Below, piece by piece: positions 42,265-50,383 of a stretch of DNA of 64,000 bases. The stretch is from JANQJA01 sp047947185 (GTDB taxonomy: Bacteria > Pseudomonadota > Gammaproteobacteria > Pseudomonadales > Azotimanducaceae), in the NCBI GenBank assembly GCA_047947185.1, contig CP170502.1, positions 1,550,001-1,614,000 of the forward strand, in the 5' to 3' direction. Position 1 is the stretch's first letter, and each line of letters starts with the position of its first letter. The notes under the pieces are model-generated. The model was not told where the DNA came from and did not search any database. It saw only the letters and a list, made by a program, of their open reading frames with translations. A program made the translations under genes and the position numbers.

Positions 42265-43191
42265 TCAGATTTCATCTGCACGTCCTCTTGCCAGGATGGC
42301 AAGGTAGAAAAACGCCGCCGCAACCAGGGTGGAAACAACCAGTTCCAACGATACAAACCCCAGCGCGGTTGCCTGCAAGCCGTTGACATAATCGTCGGTA
42401 TAGCCGACGGGTGCAATATGTCGCGCCATAAAGCCGCCCACCCAGTCGCCGGGAATCAGGATTGCGTCCACAATGGCAAGCCCCACCGGGATACCAATTG
42501 CCCAGGCCAGCGGCACCGAGTCTGCGCGAGCTGACACGAGCAAAATCCAGGCATAAAAAGGCAGGCACCAGATGATCGTTAGCAGGTGAAAGCCAACCAG
42601 TTCCAACCAGCGGCTACCCAGGTTGGCCGGCACCACCAGCGCCTCCCAGACGTCAAAGGTGCCGCCCAGTGCACTCAGGCAGGTAATGACCAGCAGGACA
42701 ACCTGGATCAAGGCCACCAGCGCAAAATAAATCCCAGGCACCAGCACCAGGGCTGTCACCAGTTTGGAGAAGACCGTCATGGCGTCCGAGACCGGCATGG
42801 ACTTCCAGAACAGGATGCTGCGGTCACGCCGGTCGTCGTAGAGTGTACCCAACAGGTAAAACAGGACAACAAACCAGAGCACAACCAGCAGTGGCGCACC
42901 CACACCCTTGTAAGCCCGGTCGAGCACCCGTTCGCGATCCGGCAGGGGATATGCTGCCAGGGTTTCCAGGTATTCACCGTAATAGCCACTCAACAGGATT
43001 TCGGTGACGTCAGGACTCTCGGATGGCGAGGCATCAGCAACAACCACCCCTTCACCACCACCACTCGATACCATCAACAGTACCAGCAGCAGTATCACAA
43101 TCATGAAGGTCGAAATGACCAGGGGAAGCACCAGGAAGGCACCAGAGTTTTCCTGGAACTCACGCCGCAGCAATGCAGGAAGCTGGTTCAT
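42265..43191 (-). CDS. ABC-2 type transporter permease
   Basis: A 308-residue integral membrane protein with six hydrophobic segments and one large periplasmic loop after helix 1 (about 45-105). The helices include LVLPLVISTFMIVILLLVLLMV, APLLVVLWFVVLFYLLGTLY and FVSLELVVSTLVAAAFFYLA. The motif YDDRRDRSILFWKSMPVSD is typical of ABC-2 permeases. Its start overlaps the stop of the ATPase gene upstream by four bases. Together with the ATPase and the GntR regulator it resembles the ytr-type exporter operons. The substrate is unknown. Confidence 0.9.
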   Translation of the reverse strand: MNQLPALLRREFQENSGAFLVLPLVISTFMIVILLLVLLMVSSGGGEGVVVADASPSESPDVTEILLSGYYGEYLETLAAYPLPDRERVLDRAYKGVGAPLLVVLWFVVLFYLLGTLYDDRRDRSILFWKSMPVSDAMTVFSKLVTALVLVPGIYFALVALIQVVLLVITCLSALGGTFDVWEALVVPANLGSRWLELVGFHLLTIIWCLPFYAWILLVSARADSVPLAWAIGIPVGLAIVDAILIPGDWVGGFMARHIAPVGYTDDYVNGLQATALGFVSLELVVSTLVAAAFFYLAILARGRADEI

Positions 43192-44045
43192 GACCGGTCC
43201 CTCTTCATTTTCGCTACAAACAGGTCAGCCACGCTTGGCACGTGAATCTCACCCAGGTTGGCCAGTGCCTCCCTGTCGACATCCTCGAACAACATACGCT
43301 TCTTTCCCAGCATGTCACGCACCGACAGGGGCTGCAGACGCAGGCCGGCATCAAATTTTTCCGGACCAACCAGCACATCAGCATACCGCTCCGGCAGCGC
43401 GTCCATGGGTGAGTCGAGCACAATCCGGCCGCCGTCGATAAACAGCAGGTGGGTCAACAATGACTCTATCTCTTCAACCTGGTGGGTGCTGATGATGATG
43501 CTGGTCTCGTGGTCAAAGTAGTCATTCAGGAGCTCATCATAAAAGGACTTGCGGTACAGGATGTCGAGGCCCAGCGTTGGCTCGTCCAGCACCAGCAGGT
43601 CGACGTCAATGGCCATCACCACGGCCAGGTGGAGCTGGGTCACCATGCCCTTGGACAGTTCCCGCACCCGGCTGCGCCTGCCCACATTGGTACGGGACAG
43701 GAAATCCTCGGCACTCGCCCGGGAAAAACGCGGGTGTACCGCAGCCACATAATCAAGCAGTTCATTCACCCGCATCCAACGCGGCAGCACCCCCACGTCC
43801 GAGATGAAACAGACCCGTTCCATGATGTGGTGGCGCCCCTGGCGTGGGTCACGGCCCAAGACACTCATCTCACCTTCAAATCCGGTGAGACCCAGGATCG
43901 ATTTCAGCGTGGTGGTCTTGCCTGCCCCGTTTGGTCCAATCAGTCCCACAATTGACCCGCGTTCTATGTTGAACGAGACCTCGCTCAGTGCCGCAAAATT
44001 GCCGTAGTGTTTGCTGACAGACGCTGCCCGTACAACTTCATTCAT
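43188..44045 (-). CDS. ABC transporter ATP-binding protein
   Basis: The ATG at 44045 (MNEVVRAASVSKHYG) with AGGGA upstream gives 285 residues; the longer frame to 44153 overlaps the GntR gene. Walker A is GPNGAGKT, the signature is LSKGM, Walker B is LLVLDEPTLGLD, and the switch histidine is in IIISTHQVEEIE. The C-terminal extension of about 70 residues resembles that of YtrB/BcrA-type export ATPases. It pairs with the downstream permease. Confidence 0.93.
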   Translation of the reverse strand: MNEVVRAASVSKHYGNFAALSEVSFNIERGSIVGLIGPNGAGKTTTLKSILGLTGFEGEMSVLGRDPRQGRHHIMERVCFISDVGVLPRWMRVNELLDYVAAVHPRFSRASAEDFLSRTNVGRRSRVRELSKGMVTQLHLAVVMAIDVDLLVLDEPTLGLDILYRKSFYDELLNDYFDHETSIIISTHQVEEIESLLTHLLFIDGGRIVLDSPMDALPERYADVLVGPEKFDAGLRLQPLSVRDMLGKKRMLFEDVDREALANLGEIHVPSVADLFVAKMKRDRS

Positions 44046-44406
44046 GATCCCTGTCCCCTGTCTCATCCAGCAGCGTTTCAAGCCGCAACCCAAGCCGCCT
44101 GATCCGTTCACAGATCCGGGGCCAGTCCTCGTTGAGGAATTTTTCACGTTCAAGCGTCAGTAGCTCATCCGTTGCGCCCTCGCGCACAAACATGCCCAGG
44201 CCCCGGCGCTTTTCTACCAGGTTCTGCTCAACCAGGAGCTGGTAGGCCCGCGAGACGGTAATCGGGTTAATGCGCTGTTCGCTGGCGACCTGCCTGACCG
44301 ATGGCAGGGCATCCCCATCACGGTAAGTGCCCTCAAGAATCAGCTCCTTGAGCCGGTCCCGCAGCTGGCGGTATATCGGGTCCTTGTCGTTCCAGGTGAT
44401 CTGCAC
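44038..44406 (-). CDS. GntR-family (YtrA-type) transcriptional regulator
   Basis: A short GntR regulator of 122 residues. The winged helix-turn-helix (about 10-75: PIYRQLRDRLKELILEGTY, LPSVRQVASEQRINPITVSRAYQLL, EKRRGLGMFV) is followed by a small C-terminal helical dimerisation segment, without a ligand-binding FadR or UTRA domain, as in the YtrA subfamily. It overlaps the ATPase gene by eight bases. Autogenous repression of the exporter operon is the usual arrangement. Confidence 0.93.
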   Translation of the reverse strand: MQITWNDKDPIYRQLRDRLKELILEGTYRDGDALPSVRQVASEQRINPITVSRAYQLLVEQNLVEKRRGLGMFVREGATDELLTLEREKFLNEDWPRICERIRRLGLRLETLLDETGDRDHE

Positions 44407-44412
44407 TGGCGT

Positions 44413-44456
44413 GTTACCAACATAGTGTTGCGGTTAACTATAACACCAAAACTATA
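44413..44456 (-). promoter_or_regulatory. Candidate promoter/operator of the GntR-ABC operon
   Basis: The AT-rich leader just before the GntR start contains two direct TATAGTT elements and an imperfect dyad GTGTT...AACAC (44426-44446). Spaced dyads of this kind are typical YtrA-type operators, and TATAGT resembles a -10 box. No defined -35 was found; the assignment rests on position and symmetry only. Confidence 0.35.
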
Positions 44457-44478
44457 GATGACAACCACCTCCGACCCT

Positions 44479-45555
44479 TTAGTGGTCTCGCTCACCGGCA
44501 CAGTCCCGGATCAGCCCGAGGATCAGGCTGAGACTGTCCTTGACCTCAAAGTTGGCCATGGCCGCGCACAGTTCTGCTCGCCGTGTCCAGGCAGCCTGCA
44601 CCATTTCCCGCAGGGCTTCCGCGGAAAGATCCTCCTGGGGCAGGACCAGGCTCATGCCCAGTTTTTCGAACGCCCTGGCATTCTGTATCTGGTCACCCCG
44701 GCTGGCGGTCAGCGGCAGCGGGATCAGGATATGTGGCGTGCGGGTCACCAGCAGTTCGTACAGGGAATTGGCCCCGGCCCGCGCAACCACCACATCAGCG
44801 GCCGCCAGCACGTCACCAAATTCTTCTGCCAGGAATTCAAACTGCCAGTAGCCCGGCCGGTTGTTGAGCGACTCTGCCAGGTTCCCCGCACCCGCCACAT
44901 GGACAACATCAAACTGCTCGCAGACCGAATCAAGCATTGCCCGCACCGCCGCGTTGATGGTTGCCGCACCCAGGCTGCCACCAAACACCAGCAGGACCGG
45001 CCGGTCGGCAGACAAGCCCAGGCGCTCACGCCCCCGTTTGGCATCACCCTGGAGCAGTGCTCGACGAACAGGTGAACCGGTCACAACGGATTTCGCCTTC
45101 GGCACCAGATCCAGGGTCTGGGGAAAGTTGACACAAATGTGACGGGCAAATGGAAAACCCAGCCGATTCGCGAGACCTGGCGTCATATCAGATTCGTGCA
45201 CAATCACCGGCACGCGGCACAACCAGGCGGCAAACACCACGGGCACACCCACAAATCCACCCTTGGAAAACACCACTGAGGGCCGCCAACGCAGGCAGAC
45301 CAGCAGCGCCTGGCAACAGCCCAGCAGGATCCGGAAGGGATCAACAAAGTTCTGCCAGCTGAAGTAACGCCGCAGTTTTCCGGTTGCAACCGGGTAGTAA
45401 CGAATCCCCGTTCCGGCCACCAGGGTACGCTCAATGCCCGCAATAGAACCGGCGTAAGCAACCTCCCAGCCTGCCTGTTGCATCACCTCAATCAGCGCGA
45501 GATTGGGCGTAACGTGGCCCGCGGTACCACCGCCGGTGAACAGGATTCTCTTCAT
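44479..45555 (-). CDS. MurG-family glycosyltransferase, Firmicutes-like
   Basis: A 358-residue GT28 enzyme. The MurG N-terminal loop reads TGGGTAGHVTPN, followed by GIERTLV, TGKLRRYF, FSKGGFVGVPVV, HESDMTPGLANRL, TGSPVRRALL, GGSLGA, SRGDQIQNA and a C-terminal acceptor-binding helix. MurG adds GlcNAc to lipid I to make lipid II. Motifs such as HESDMTPGLAN and TGKLRRYF follow the form I know from Bacillus rather than the gammaproteobacterial MurG of the dcw cluster. No other mur or fts gene is near, so this may be a second, specialised copy. It overlaps hda by four bases. Confidence 0.88.
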   Translation of the reverse strand: MKRILFTGGGTAGHVTPNLALIEVMQQAGWEVAYAGSIAGIERTLVAGTGIRYYPVATGKLRRYFSWQNFVDPFRILLGCCQALLVCLRWRPSVVFSKGGFVGVPVVFAAWLCRVPVIVHESDMTPGLANRLGFPFARHICVNFPQTLDLVPKAKSVVTGSPVRRALLQGDAKRGRERLGLSADRPVLLVFGGSLGAATINAAVRAMLDSVCEQFDVVHVAGAGNLAESLNNRPGYWQFEFLAEEFGDVLAAADVVVARAGANSLYELLVTRTPHILIPLPLTASRGDQIQNARAFEKLGMSLVLPQEDLSAEALREMVQAAWTRRAELCAAMANFEVKDSLSLILGLIRDCAGERDH

Positions 45556-46226
45556 GGCAGGGCCAGTATTTCCCTGACGAAAGGCAGGGTGACCCGTTTC
45601 TGCCGGCGCAGTGACTCGGCCTCAAGGCGCTCCAGCAGGCTGATCAGGGCTGTCATGTTTCGGTCTGCCCGACTCATGATAAAGCGCCCCACCTGGTCGG
45701 ACAGGACAAAACCCTGAGCCTCCGCCTTGCGCTGCAATACCCGCAGCTTGGCATCATCGTCCAGGTGGTCTGTCTCCAGGTGAGCGGCCGCGAGCAGGCG
45801 ACTGCGCAGGTCGGGCAGGTTAACCCCGAGTTCACGCGGTGGCGCCCGACCTGCAAGCACCAGTTTGCCACCCCGGTCACGAACCCCGTTTACCAGGTGA
45901 AACAGCGCAATCTCGGGCGCTTCTTCCTGGCCGACAAGACGGTCAATGTCATCAATGCAGACGAGTTCAAACTGCTCAACGCCGTCAAGCACCCGCAGTT
46001 CTGCCCGCGCTGGCGCTTCAACGTAAATGGCTGATCTGCCGGCATCAATCGCCTCGTGGCAAAGTCCCTGCAACAGGTGGCTGCGACCCGAACCTCGTGC
46101 TCCCCAGAGGTAGACAACCCCTGTTGCCTGACGCAGGCGCCCGGCTGCTGAACCGAGGTAACTGGCCAGGGTGGCATCTTCCCGCAGCTTGAGTGTCAGT
46201 GATAATTGACTGTCGGTACCGGTCAT
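45552..46226 (-). CDS. hda: DnaA regulatory inactivator Hda
   Basis: Hda with the DNA clamp promotes hydrolysis of ATP bound to DnaA. The N-terminal clamp-binding motif QLSLTL is at residues 7-12. The AAA+ domain follows: a degenerate P-loop (GARGSGRSHLLQ), Walker B-like LVCIDDIDRL, and the sensor segment LPDLRSRLLAAA. The length of 224 is close to the family norm. It overlaps the PerM-type gene upstream by four bases, a pairing conserved in Pseudomonas-like genomes. Confidence 0.94.
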   Translation of the reverse strand: MTGTDSQLSLTLKLREDATLASYLGSAAGRLRQATGVVYLWGARGSGRSHLLQGLCHEAIDAGRSAIYVEAPARAELRVLDGVEQFELVCIDDIDRLVGQEEAPEIALFHLVNGVRDRGGKLVLAGRAPPRELGVNLPDLRSRLLAAAHLETDHLDDDAKLRVLQRKAEAQGFVLSDQVGRFIMSRADRNMTALISLLERLEAESLRRQKRVTLPFVREILALP

Positions 46227-47305
46227 CTGGCATCGTCTGACGGCTTGTCCAGGACCCGGTTGTAATAGTCACTTTCCCGGTATCGCAGGTAGGCGTGGCG
46301 GACAAACACCATGATGACAGCGGCAATCGGCAGTGCCAGGAGCACACCCACGAAACCAAACAACTGTCCACCCGCCAGCACGGCAAAAATGACGGCAACC
46401 GGGTGCAGGCCAATCCGGTCACCCACCAGCAGCGGGGTCAGCACCATCCCTTCCAGCGCCTGGCCTATACCAAACACGATGGCCACATAAATGAGCGGCA
46501 CAAAGTCCTGGAACTGGAACAGGGCTGCGATGCCCGCTGCGAGAATACCGACAATAAACCCGAGGTAGGGCACTATGCTCGCGAGGCCTGCCAGCATACC
46601 GATCAGGATTGCCAGGTCCAGGCCAACAATCACAAGACCCAGGGAATAGACGCACCCCAGCAGGAACATGATCATCAGCTGGCCCCGGAGAAACGCGGAG
46701 AGCACCTCGTCACACTCCCTGGCCAGGTTCGCCACACTTTTCTCCATGTCACGCGGTACCAGGTGATGTAGTGCAGCGACCAGTTCATCCCAGTCACGCA
46801 ACAGGTAGAAGGCAACAACCGGGATCAGGGCAAGGTTTGCGGCCCAGGTCACCAACGCCATACCGGACGCCGTCACCTCGGCCAGCACGCGCGTGGCAAT
46901 ACCACCGGCCTCCTGCCAGTTTTCGGTGAGGCGCTGCCGCAACGCGTCCAGGTTGATGGCAAAAGGGTCAACGCCAAATTTCTCGACCAGCCAGGGACTG
47001 CCTGTCTGCTGCAGCCAGAGGATAAAGTTGGGTATCTGTCTTACCAGTGAGGCGACTTCATTCAGCAGTTGCGGAATGAGTACCAGCGCCGCCACCGCAA
47101 TGAGGCCAAGAAACAGGAGAAACACCAGCAGGACGCCGGGTGTCCTGCCCAGCCCGCTGCGCTCCAGGCGATCGACCAGCGGGTCACCCAGGTAAGCCAG
47201 CGCAAATGCAATCAGGAACGGCGAGAGAATGGGCTGCAGCAGGTAAATCAGCAGGAAAAAGCCCGCGACCAGACCCAGGGCAAGGATACGCTGCGTGGTG
47301 GTCAT
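46223..47305 (-). CDS. perM: AI-2E/PerM-family membrane transporter
   Basis: A 360-residue membrane protein with about eight hydrophobic helices, beginning ILALGLVAGFFLLIYLLQPILSPFLIAFALAYL. Family marks are DPLVDRLERSGLGR, YLLRDWDELVAALHHLVPR, GLASIVPYLGFIVGI and LVGDRIGLHPVAVIFAVLAGG. Some members export autoinducer-2 or act as antiporters; the substrate here cannot be deduced. Its stop overlaps the hda start, and it begins one base after the DUF2066 gene ends. Confidence 0.92.
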   Translation of the reverse strand: MTTTQRILALGLVAGFFLLIYLLQPILSPFLIAFALAYLGDPLVDRLERSGLGRTPGVLLVFLLFLGLIAVAALVLIPQLLNEVASLVRQIPNFILWLQQTGSPWLVEKFGVDPFAINLDALRQRLTENWQEAGGIATRVLAEVTASGMALVTWAANLALIPVVAFYLLRDWDELVAALHHLVPRDMEKSVANLARECDEVLSAFLRGQLMIMFLLGCVYSLGLVIVGLDLAILIGMLAGLASIVPYLGFIVGILAAGIAALFQFQDFVPLIYVAIVFGIGQALEGMVLTPLLVGDRIGLHPVAVIFAVLAGGQLFGFVGVLLALPIAAVIMVFVRHAYLRYRESDYYNRVLDKPSDDAR

Positions 47306-47306
47306 C

Positions 47307-48380
47307 CTATTGCCTGATCCAGCGATACTGGACAGGTGGACCGGGGTTCACCAGGATCATCTTTTCATCCAGCGCAATAATTTCCCTGAGCTGCTCCATC
47401 TCTCCTTCGGTTCGTAGCTGGAACAGCACCTCACTACCATCCACTTCGACCACCAGCGCATCAATCACCGGGGACAGCGAGGCAAGGTAACGGCTGGCAG
47501 TGGCATAGTCTTCGAGGGTTTCAATTGCCTCCAGCCGCAGCATGACCCGGCCACTGCCTGAACTGACCGCGTAGCGGCTCGCCAGTTCGTTGGCAAGCCG
47601 ATTCACGGTTTCAGCCACCAGGCTCTCCGCGGTAGCGGCAAGATTGTCAAAGCTGCGCCAGCGCTCTTCGATACGGTAGGACCAGCGACCGCTCCACTGC
47701 CCGGCGCGATCGCGCTGAACCCGCCCGGCCAGCACAACATCCGGGCTGTAACGGCGCGACGCCGTATCAATCCGATCGAGGAACAGGCCCCAGACTTCAG
47801 CCTCCGACAAGACAGACGAATCTTCCAGGTCATTCAACGGGTAGAGCAGCGGCAGCCCCCGGATTCTGGCCTGGACCTCGAGATTTTCGGCAATTGTCGC
47901 TTCACGGTTGCCGGTCAGGATGCGCCGCCCTTCACCCTCGTTGACGGCAATCCAGACCAGCACGCCCGGCCGATTACTGCCCCAGACGGGGAAACCGGCT
48001 TCCCGCACCAGGCGTGAGACTGATGACGGGTCAAAGGCAACGCGCAACAGCCGTGCCGGCGTTTCCGCGCCGTCAATCAGCAGGGTCCGATCCGTGGCAT
48101 CAAAGCCGTATTGATAGTAATAGGCACCAGGATCACGCAGCGCCTGCACCACCCGTTCATTTGACTCAATGGCCGTTGACCCTGAAACACGCACCAGCAC
48201 CTGCAGCAGCGCAGCCCGGGCACCCTGCCTCAACTGGCTGTCGTCCTGGGAAGCCACCAGCACTTCCGCCACATAGAGGTCAGGCACCGGCAGCGCCCTG
48301 GCGCCCGCGGCCAGCAGCAGACAAAACATTAGAATGGAACTTCTTTTGATACCCGGTATCCTTATAACAAAACGGCACAT
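47307..48380 (-). CDS. DUF2066 exported protein
   Basis: A 357-residue protein with an N-terminal signal (SSILMFCLLLAAGARALP). The start at 48380 leaves a basic pre-signal stretch; an ATG at codon 18 is an alternative. The central part matches DUF2066: VRVSGSTAIESNERVVQAL, YYYQYGFDATDRTLLIDG, GVLVWIAVNEGEGRRIL and GRVQRDRAGQWSGRW. The function is unknown. DUF2066 genes commonly precede perM and hda, as here. In Pseudomonas purM and purN lie on its other side, but those are absent. Confidence 0.88.
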   Translation of the reverse strand: MCRFVIRIPGIKRSSILMFCLLLAAGARALPVPDLYVAEVLVASQDDSQLRQGARAALLQVLVRVSGSTAIESNERVVQALRDPGAYYYQYGFDATDRTLLIDGAETPARLLRVAFDPSSVSRLVREAGFPVWGSNRPGVLVWIAVNEGEGRRILTGNREATIAENLEVQARIRGLPLLYPLNDLEDSSVLSEAEVWGLFLDRIDTASRRYSPDVVLAGRVQRDRAGQWSGRWSYRIEERWRSFDNLAATAESLVAETVNRLANELASRYAVSSGSGRVMLRLEAIETLEDYATASRYLASLSPVIDALVVEVDGSEVLFQLRTEGEMEQLREIIALDEKMILVNPGPPVQYRWIRQ

Positions 48381-48438
48381 GGTTTAAGGTCTGGTTCAGC
48401 CTGCATTGGGTAGGGTGACTTGTGCGGAACAGATTGTC

Positions 48439-49212
48439 ATGGACACAGCGGGGATTTACAAGTTGCAAACAAGGCAGACAAGTCGACGGGCAGCCCAGAG
48501 GTTACTGGCCTGCACATCATTCGCGGCATTCCTGCTGGGAGGCATGCAGCATGCCGGCGCCGAGCCCACGCCCTACCGGGCTGTTTACAAGGCCAACTAC
48601 AAGGGTGTGCCCATCAGCGCAACCGGCATCCGGGAACTGCGCCGCATTGATGAGGACGAATATCTGCTGACCTCGTCCGCAAAATCATTTATTGCGTCCA
48701 TTGACGAACAGACCCGCATCCGTTTTGACAGCACCAAAGCGGTCATCCCCATCGAGTATCAGTACCACCGGACCGGGCTCGGCAAGAACCGCAGTGACGT
48801 CCTCACATTTGACTGGGACGCGGCCCGGGCCAGGCAGGGAGACCAGTGGTCCCTGGACCTGGTGGCCGGTGTCCAGGACAAACTTTCCTATCAGCTGGAA
48901 ATGCGGGACGACCTGGTGCAGGCGCGCGACCTGGGCGCGGAATGGCCCGAGATGCATTACCAGGTCGCGGAAAATGGTGCCTTGCGCGAATACGTCTTCC
49001 GGGTGGTGGGAGAAGAATCGGTTGACACGCCAGCCGGCGTTTTCAGCACCATCAAGGCAACCCGGGTACGGGAAAACAGCAGTCGCGTCACCAACTTCTG
49101 GCTGGCACCAGACTATGACTTCATGCTCGTCCGGTTTGAGCAGATTGAGGATAACGGCAGGGGCTTTACCCTGTTACTGAAGGAAGCCGAATTTAACGGC
49201 GAACCCCTCTAA
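48439..49212 (+). CDS. DUF3108 exported protein
   Basis: The ATG at 48439 with GGAA upstream gives 257 residues; a TTG at 48406 is less likely. A signal sequence (LLACTSFAAFLLGGMQHAGA) is followed by a beta-rich DUF3108 domain: YRAVYKANYKGVPISATGIREL, QYHRTGLGKNRSDVLTFDWD and TNFWLAPDYDFMLVRFEQ. DUF3108 proteins are probable periplasmic lipid- or ligand-binding beta-barrels of unknown function. It is divergent from the DUF2066 gene. Confidence 0.9.
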   Translation: MDTAGIYKLQTRQTSRRAAQRLLACTSFAAFLLGGMQHAGAEPTPYRAVYKANYKGVPISATGIRELRRIDEDEYLLTSSAKSFIASIDEQTRIRFDSTKAVIPIEYQYHRTGLGKNRSDVLTFDWDAARARQGDQWSLDLVAGVQDKLSYQLEMRDDLVQARDLGAEWPEMHYQVAENGALREYVFRVVGEESVDTPAGVFSTIKATRVRENSSRVTNFWLAPDYDFMLVRFEQIEDNGRGFTLLLKEAEFNGEPL

Positions 49213-49277
49213 CCGGCGGAGAACCCTGTGCCGACGTGAGCCGCCTGCACGAGCACGACTCACTGCTGTTTACCACT

Positions 49278-49592
49278 CTATCCCTGTGTTGGTACCCATC
49301 CAGCACACCAACCCTCTGCTGGCACCAGGCGATTCTGGAAGAGTGCACAACCGGCCCAGCCATTTGCTTCTGACGCCTTGGCGTAGAACTGGCAATTGTG
49401 GCAGAACTGGTCGGCTGCCGCGTAACCCATCTTGTCCGCTCGTGCCGCCTGGGAGGCATCCTCTACATATTTGAGCGCCTTGGCTGCCACGTCATCCAGG
49501 GGCACCTTTTCCGCCGCCTTGACGTTCAGGTTAACAAGCGGAACTAGGGCCAGCGATGCTGAAGCCTTCAGGAAAGTTCGACGACTGGTCAT
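49278..49592 (-). CDS. High-potential iron-sulfur protein
   Basis: A 104-residue HiPIP precursor. The N-terminus is a twin-arginine signal (SRRTFLKASASLALVPLV). The mature part has the four [4Fe-4S] ligands C64, C67, C82 and C96 in the usual spacing (CHNCQFY, GWAGCALF, GWCAGW). HiPIPs are periplasmic one-electron carriers feeding photosynthetic or respiratory oxidases, and occur in many non-phototrophic Gammaproteobacteria. No partner oxidase is encoded nearby. A Shine-Dalgarno-like GTGGAG precedes the ATG. Confidence 0.94.
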   Translation of the reverse strand: MTSRRTFLKASASLALVPLVNLNVKAAEKVPLDDVAAKALKYVEDASQAARADKMGYAAADQFCHNCQFYAKASEANGWAGCALFQNRLVPAEGWCAGWVPTQG

Positions 49593-49667
49593 ACTGTTAC
49601 TCCACCTAATTGATCTAATATTACGAGTTTAGCGCGCCGCCGGATGTACATCCGTGACGCATATCAA

Positions 49668-49720
49668 GGGAGACCCTGAACAAACAGGCGCAACGCTGCA
49701 TCGCCTGTTCAGCGTCTCCC
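49668..49720. terminator. Hairpin terminator candidate after dcd
   Basis: The arms GGGAGAC...TGAACA...CAGGCG (49668-49690) and CGCCTGTTCA...GTCTCCC (49702-49720) pair with one small bulge around an 11-base loop. The hairpin starts five bases after the dcd stop codon (minus strand). Only a weak T-rich tract follows, so factor-independent termination is likely but not certain. Confidence 0.6.
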
Positions 49721-49724
49721 ACCT

Positions 49725-50294
49725 TCACGTGCGTGGCAAGGTAACACCGGTCTGGCCCTGGTACTTGCCACCACGGTCCTTGTATGAAGTTTCACACTCT
49801 TCGTCGGATTCGAAGAAGAGCATCTGGGCAACCCCCTCGTTGGCGTATATTTTTGCCGGCAGGGTGGTGGTATTGGAAAACTCCAGCGTTACATGTCCTT
49901 CCCACTCGGGCTCAAGCGGTGTGACATTGACAATGATGCCGCACCGGGCGTAAGTCGATTTGCCAAGACAGATGGTCAGTACATTGCGGGGAATCCTGAA
50001 ATACTCAATGGTCCTGGCCAGCGCAAAAGAGTTGGGCGGAATCACGCAAACGTCGCCCTGGACATCAACAAAACTGTTGGCATCAAACGCCTTGGGGTCT
50101 ACCGTGGCTGACCGGATATTGGTGAAAACCTTAAACTCGTCCGAACAGCGCACATCATAACCATAGGACGAGGTGCCGTACGAAATCAGCCGCTGGCCAT
50201 CTTGCCCCTCTCGCACCTGCCCGGCTTCAAACGGCGAGATCATGCCCTGCTGTTCGGACATCCGCCGTATCCACCGGTCTGATTTTATCGACAT
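49725..50294 (-). CDS. dcd: dCTP deaminase
   Basis: Dcd deaminates dCTP to dUTP for thymidylate synthesis. The ATG at 50294 (MSIKSDRWIRRMSEQQ) gives 189 residues. The trimeric dUTPase-like fold is shown by SYGTSSYGYDVRCSDEFKVF, the catalytic glutamate region TPLEPEWEGHVTLEFSN, and ANEGVAQMLFF with YKDRGGKYQGQTGVTLP. The apbC-dcd neighbourhood is conserved near metG in Gammaproteobacteria. Confidence 0.96.
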   Translation of the reverse strand: MSIKSDRWIRRMSEQQGMISPFEAGQVREGQDGQRLISYGTSSYGYDVRCSDEFKVFTNIRSATVDPKAFDANSFVDVQGDVCVIPPNSFALARTIEYFRIPRNVLTICLGKSTYARCGIIVNVTPLEPEWEGHVTLEFSNTTTLPAKIYANEGVAQMLFFESDEECETSYKDRGGKYQGQTGVTLPRT

Positions 50295-50350
50295 GCCGTA
50301 CCTCGCGTTACTACCCAAAAAATCCGCGCCATCTTAGTCAAGCCGGCATG

Positions 50351-50383
50351 GTCATTCAATCGTCATTCAATCGCCGGTCAATC
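50351..50383. repeat. 11-base tandem repeat at the apbC stop codon
   Basis: GTCATTCAATC occurs twice (50351-50372) and a degenerate third copy (GCCGGTCAATC) contains the apbC stop codon (50378-50380). It is another example of a short duplication beginning at a stop codon. Confidence 0.8.
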
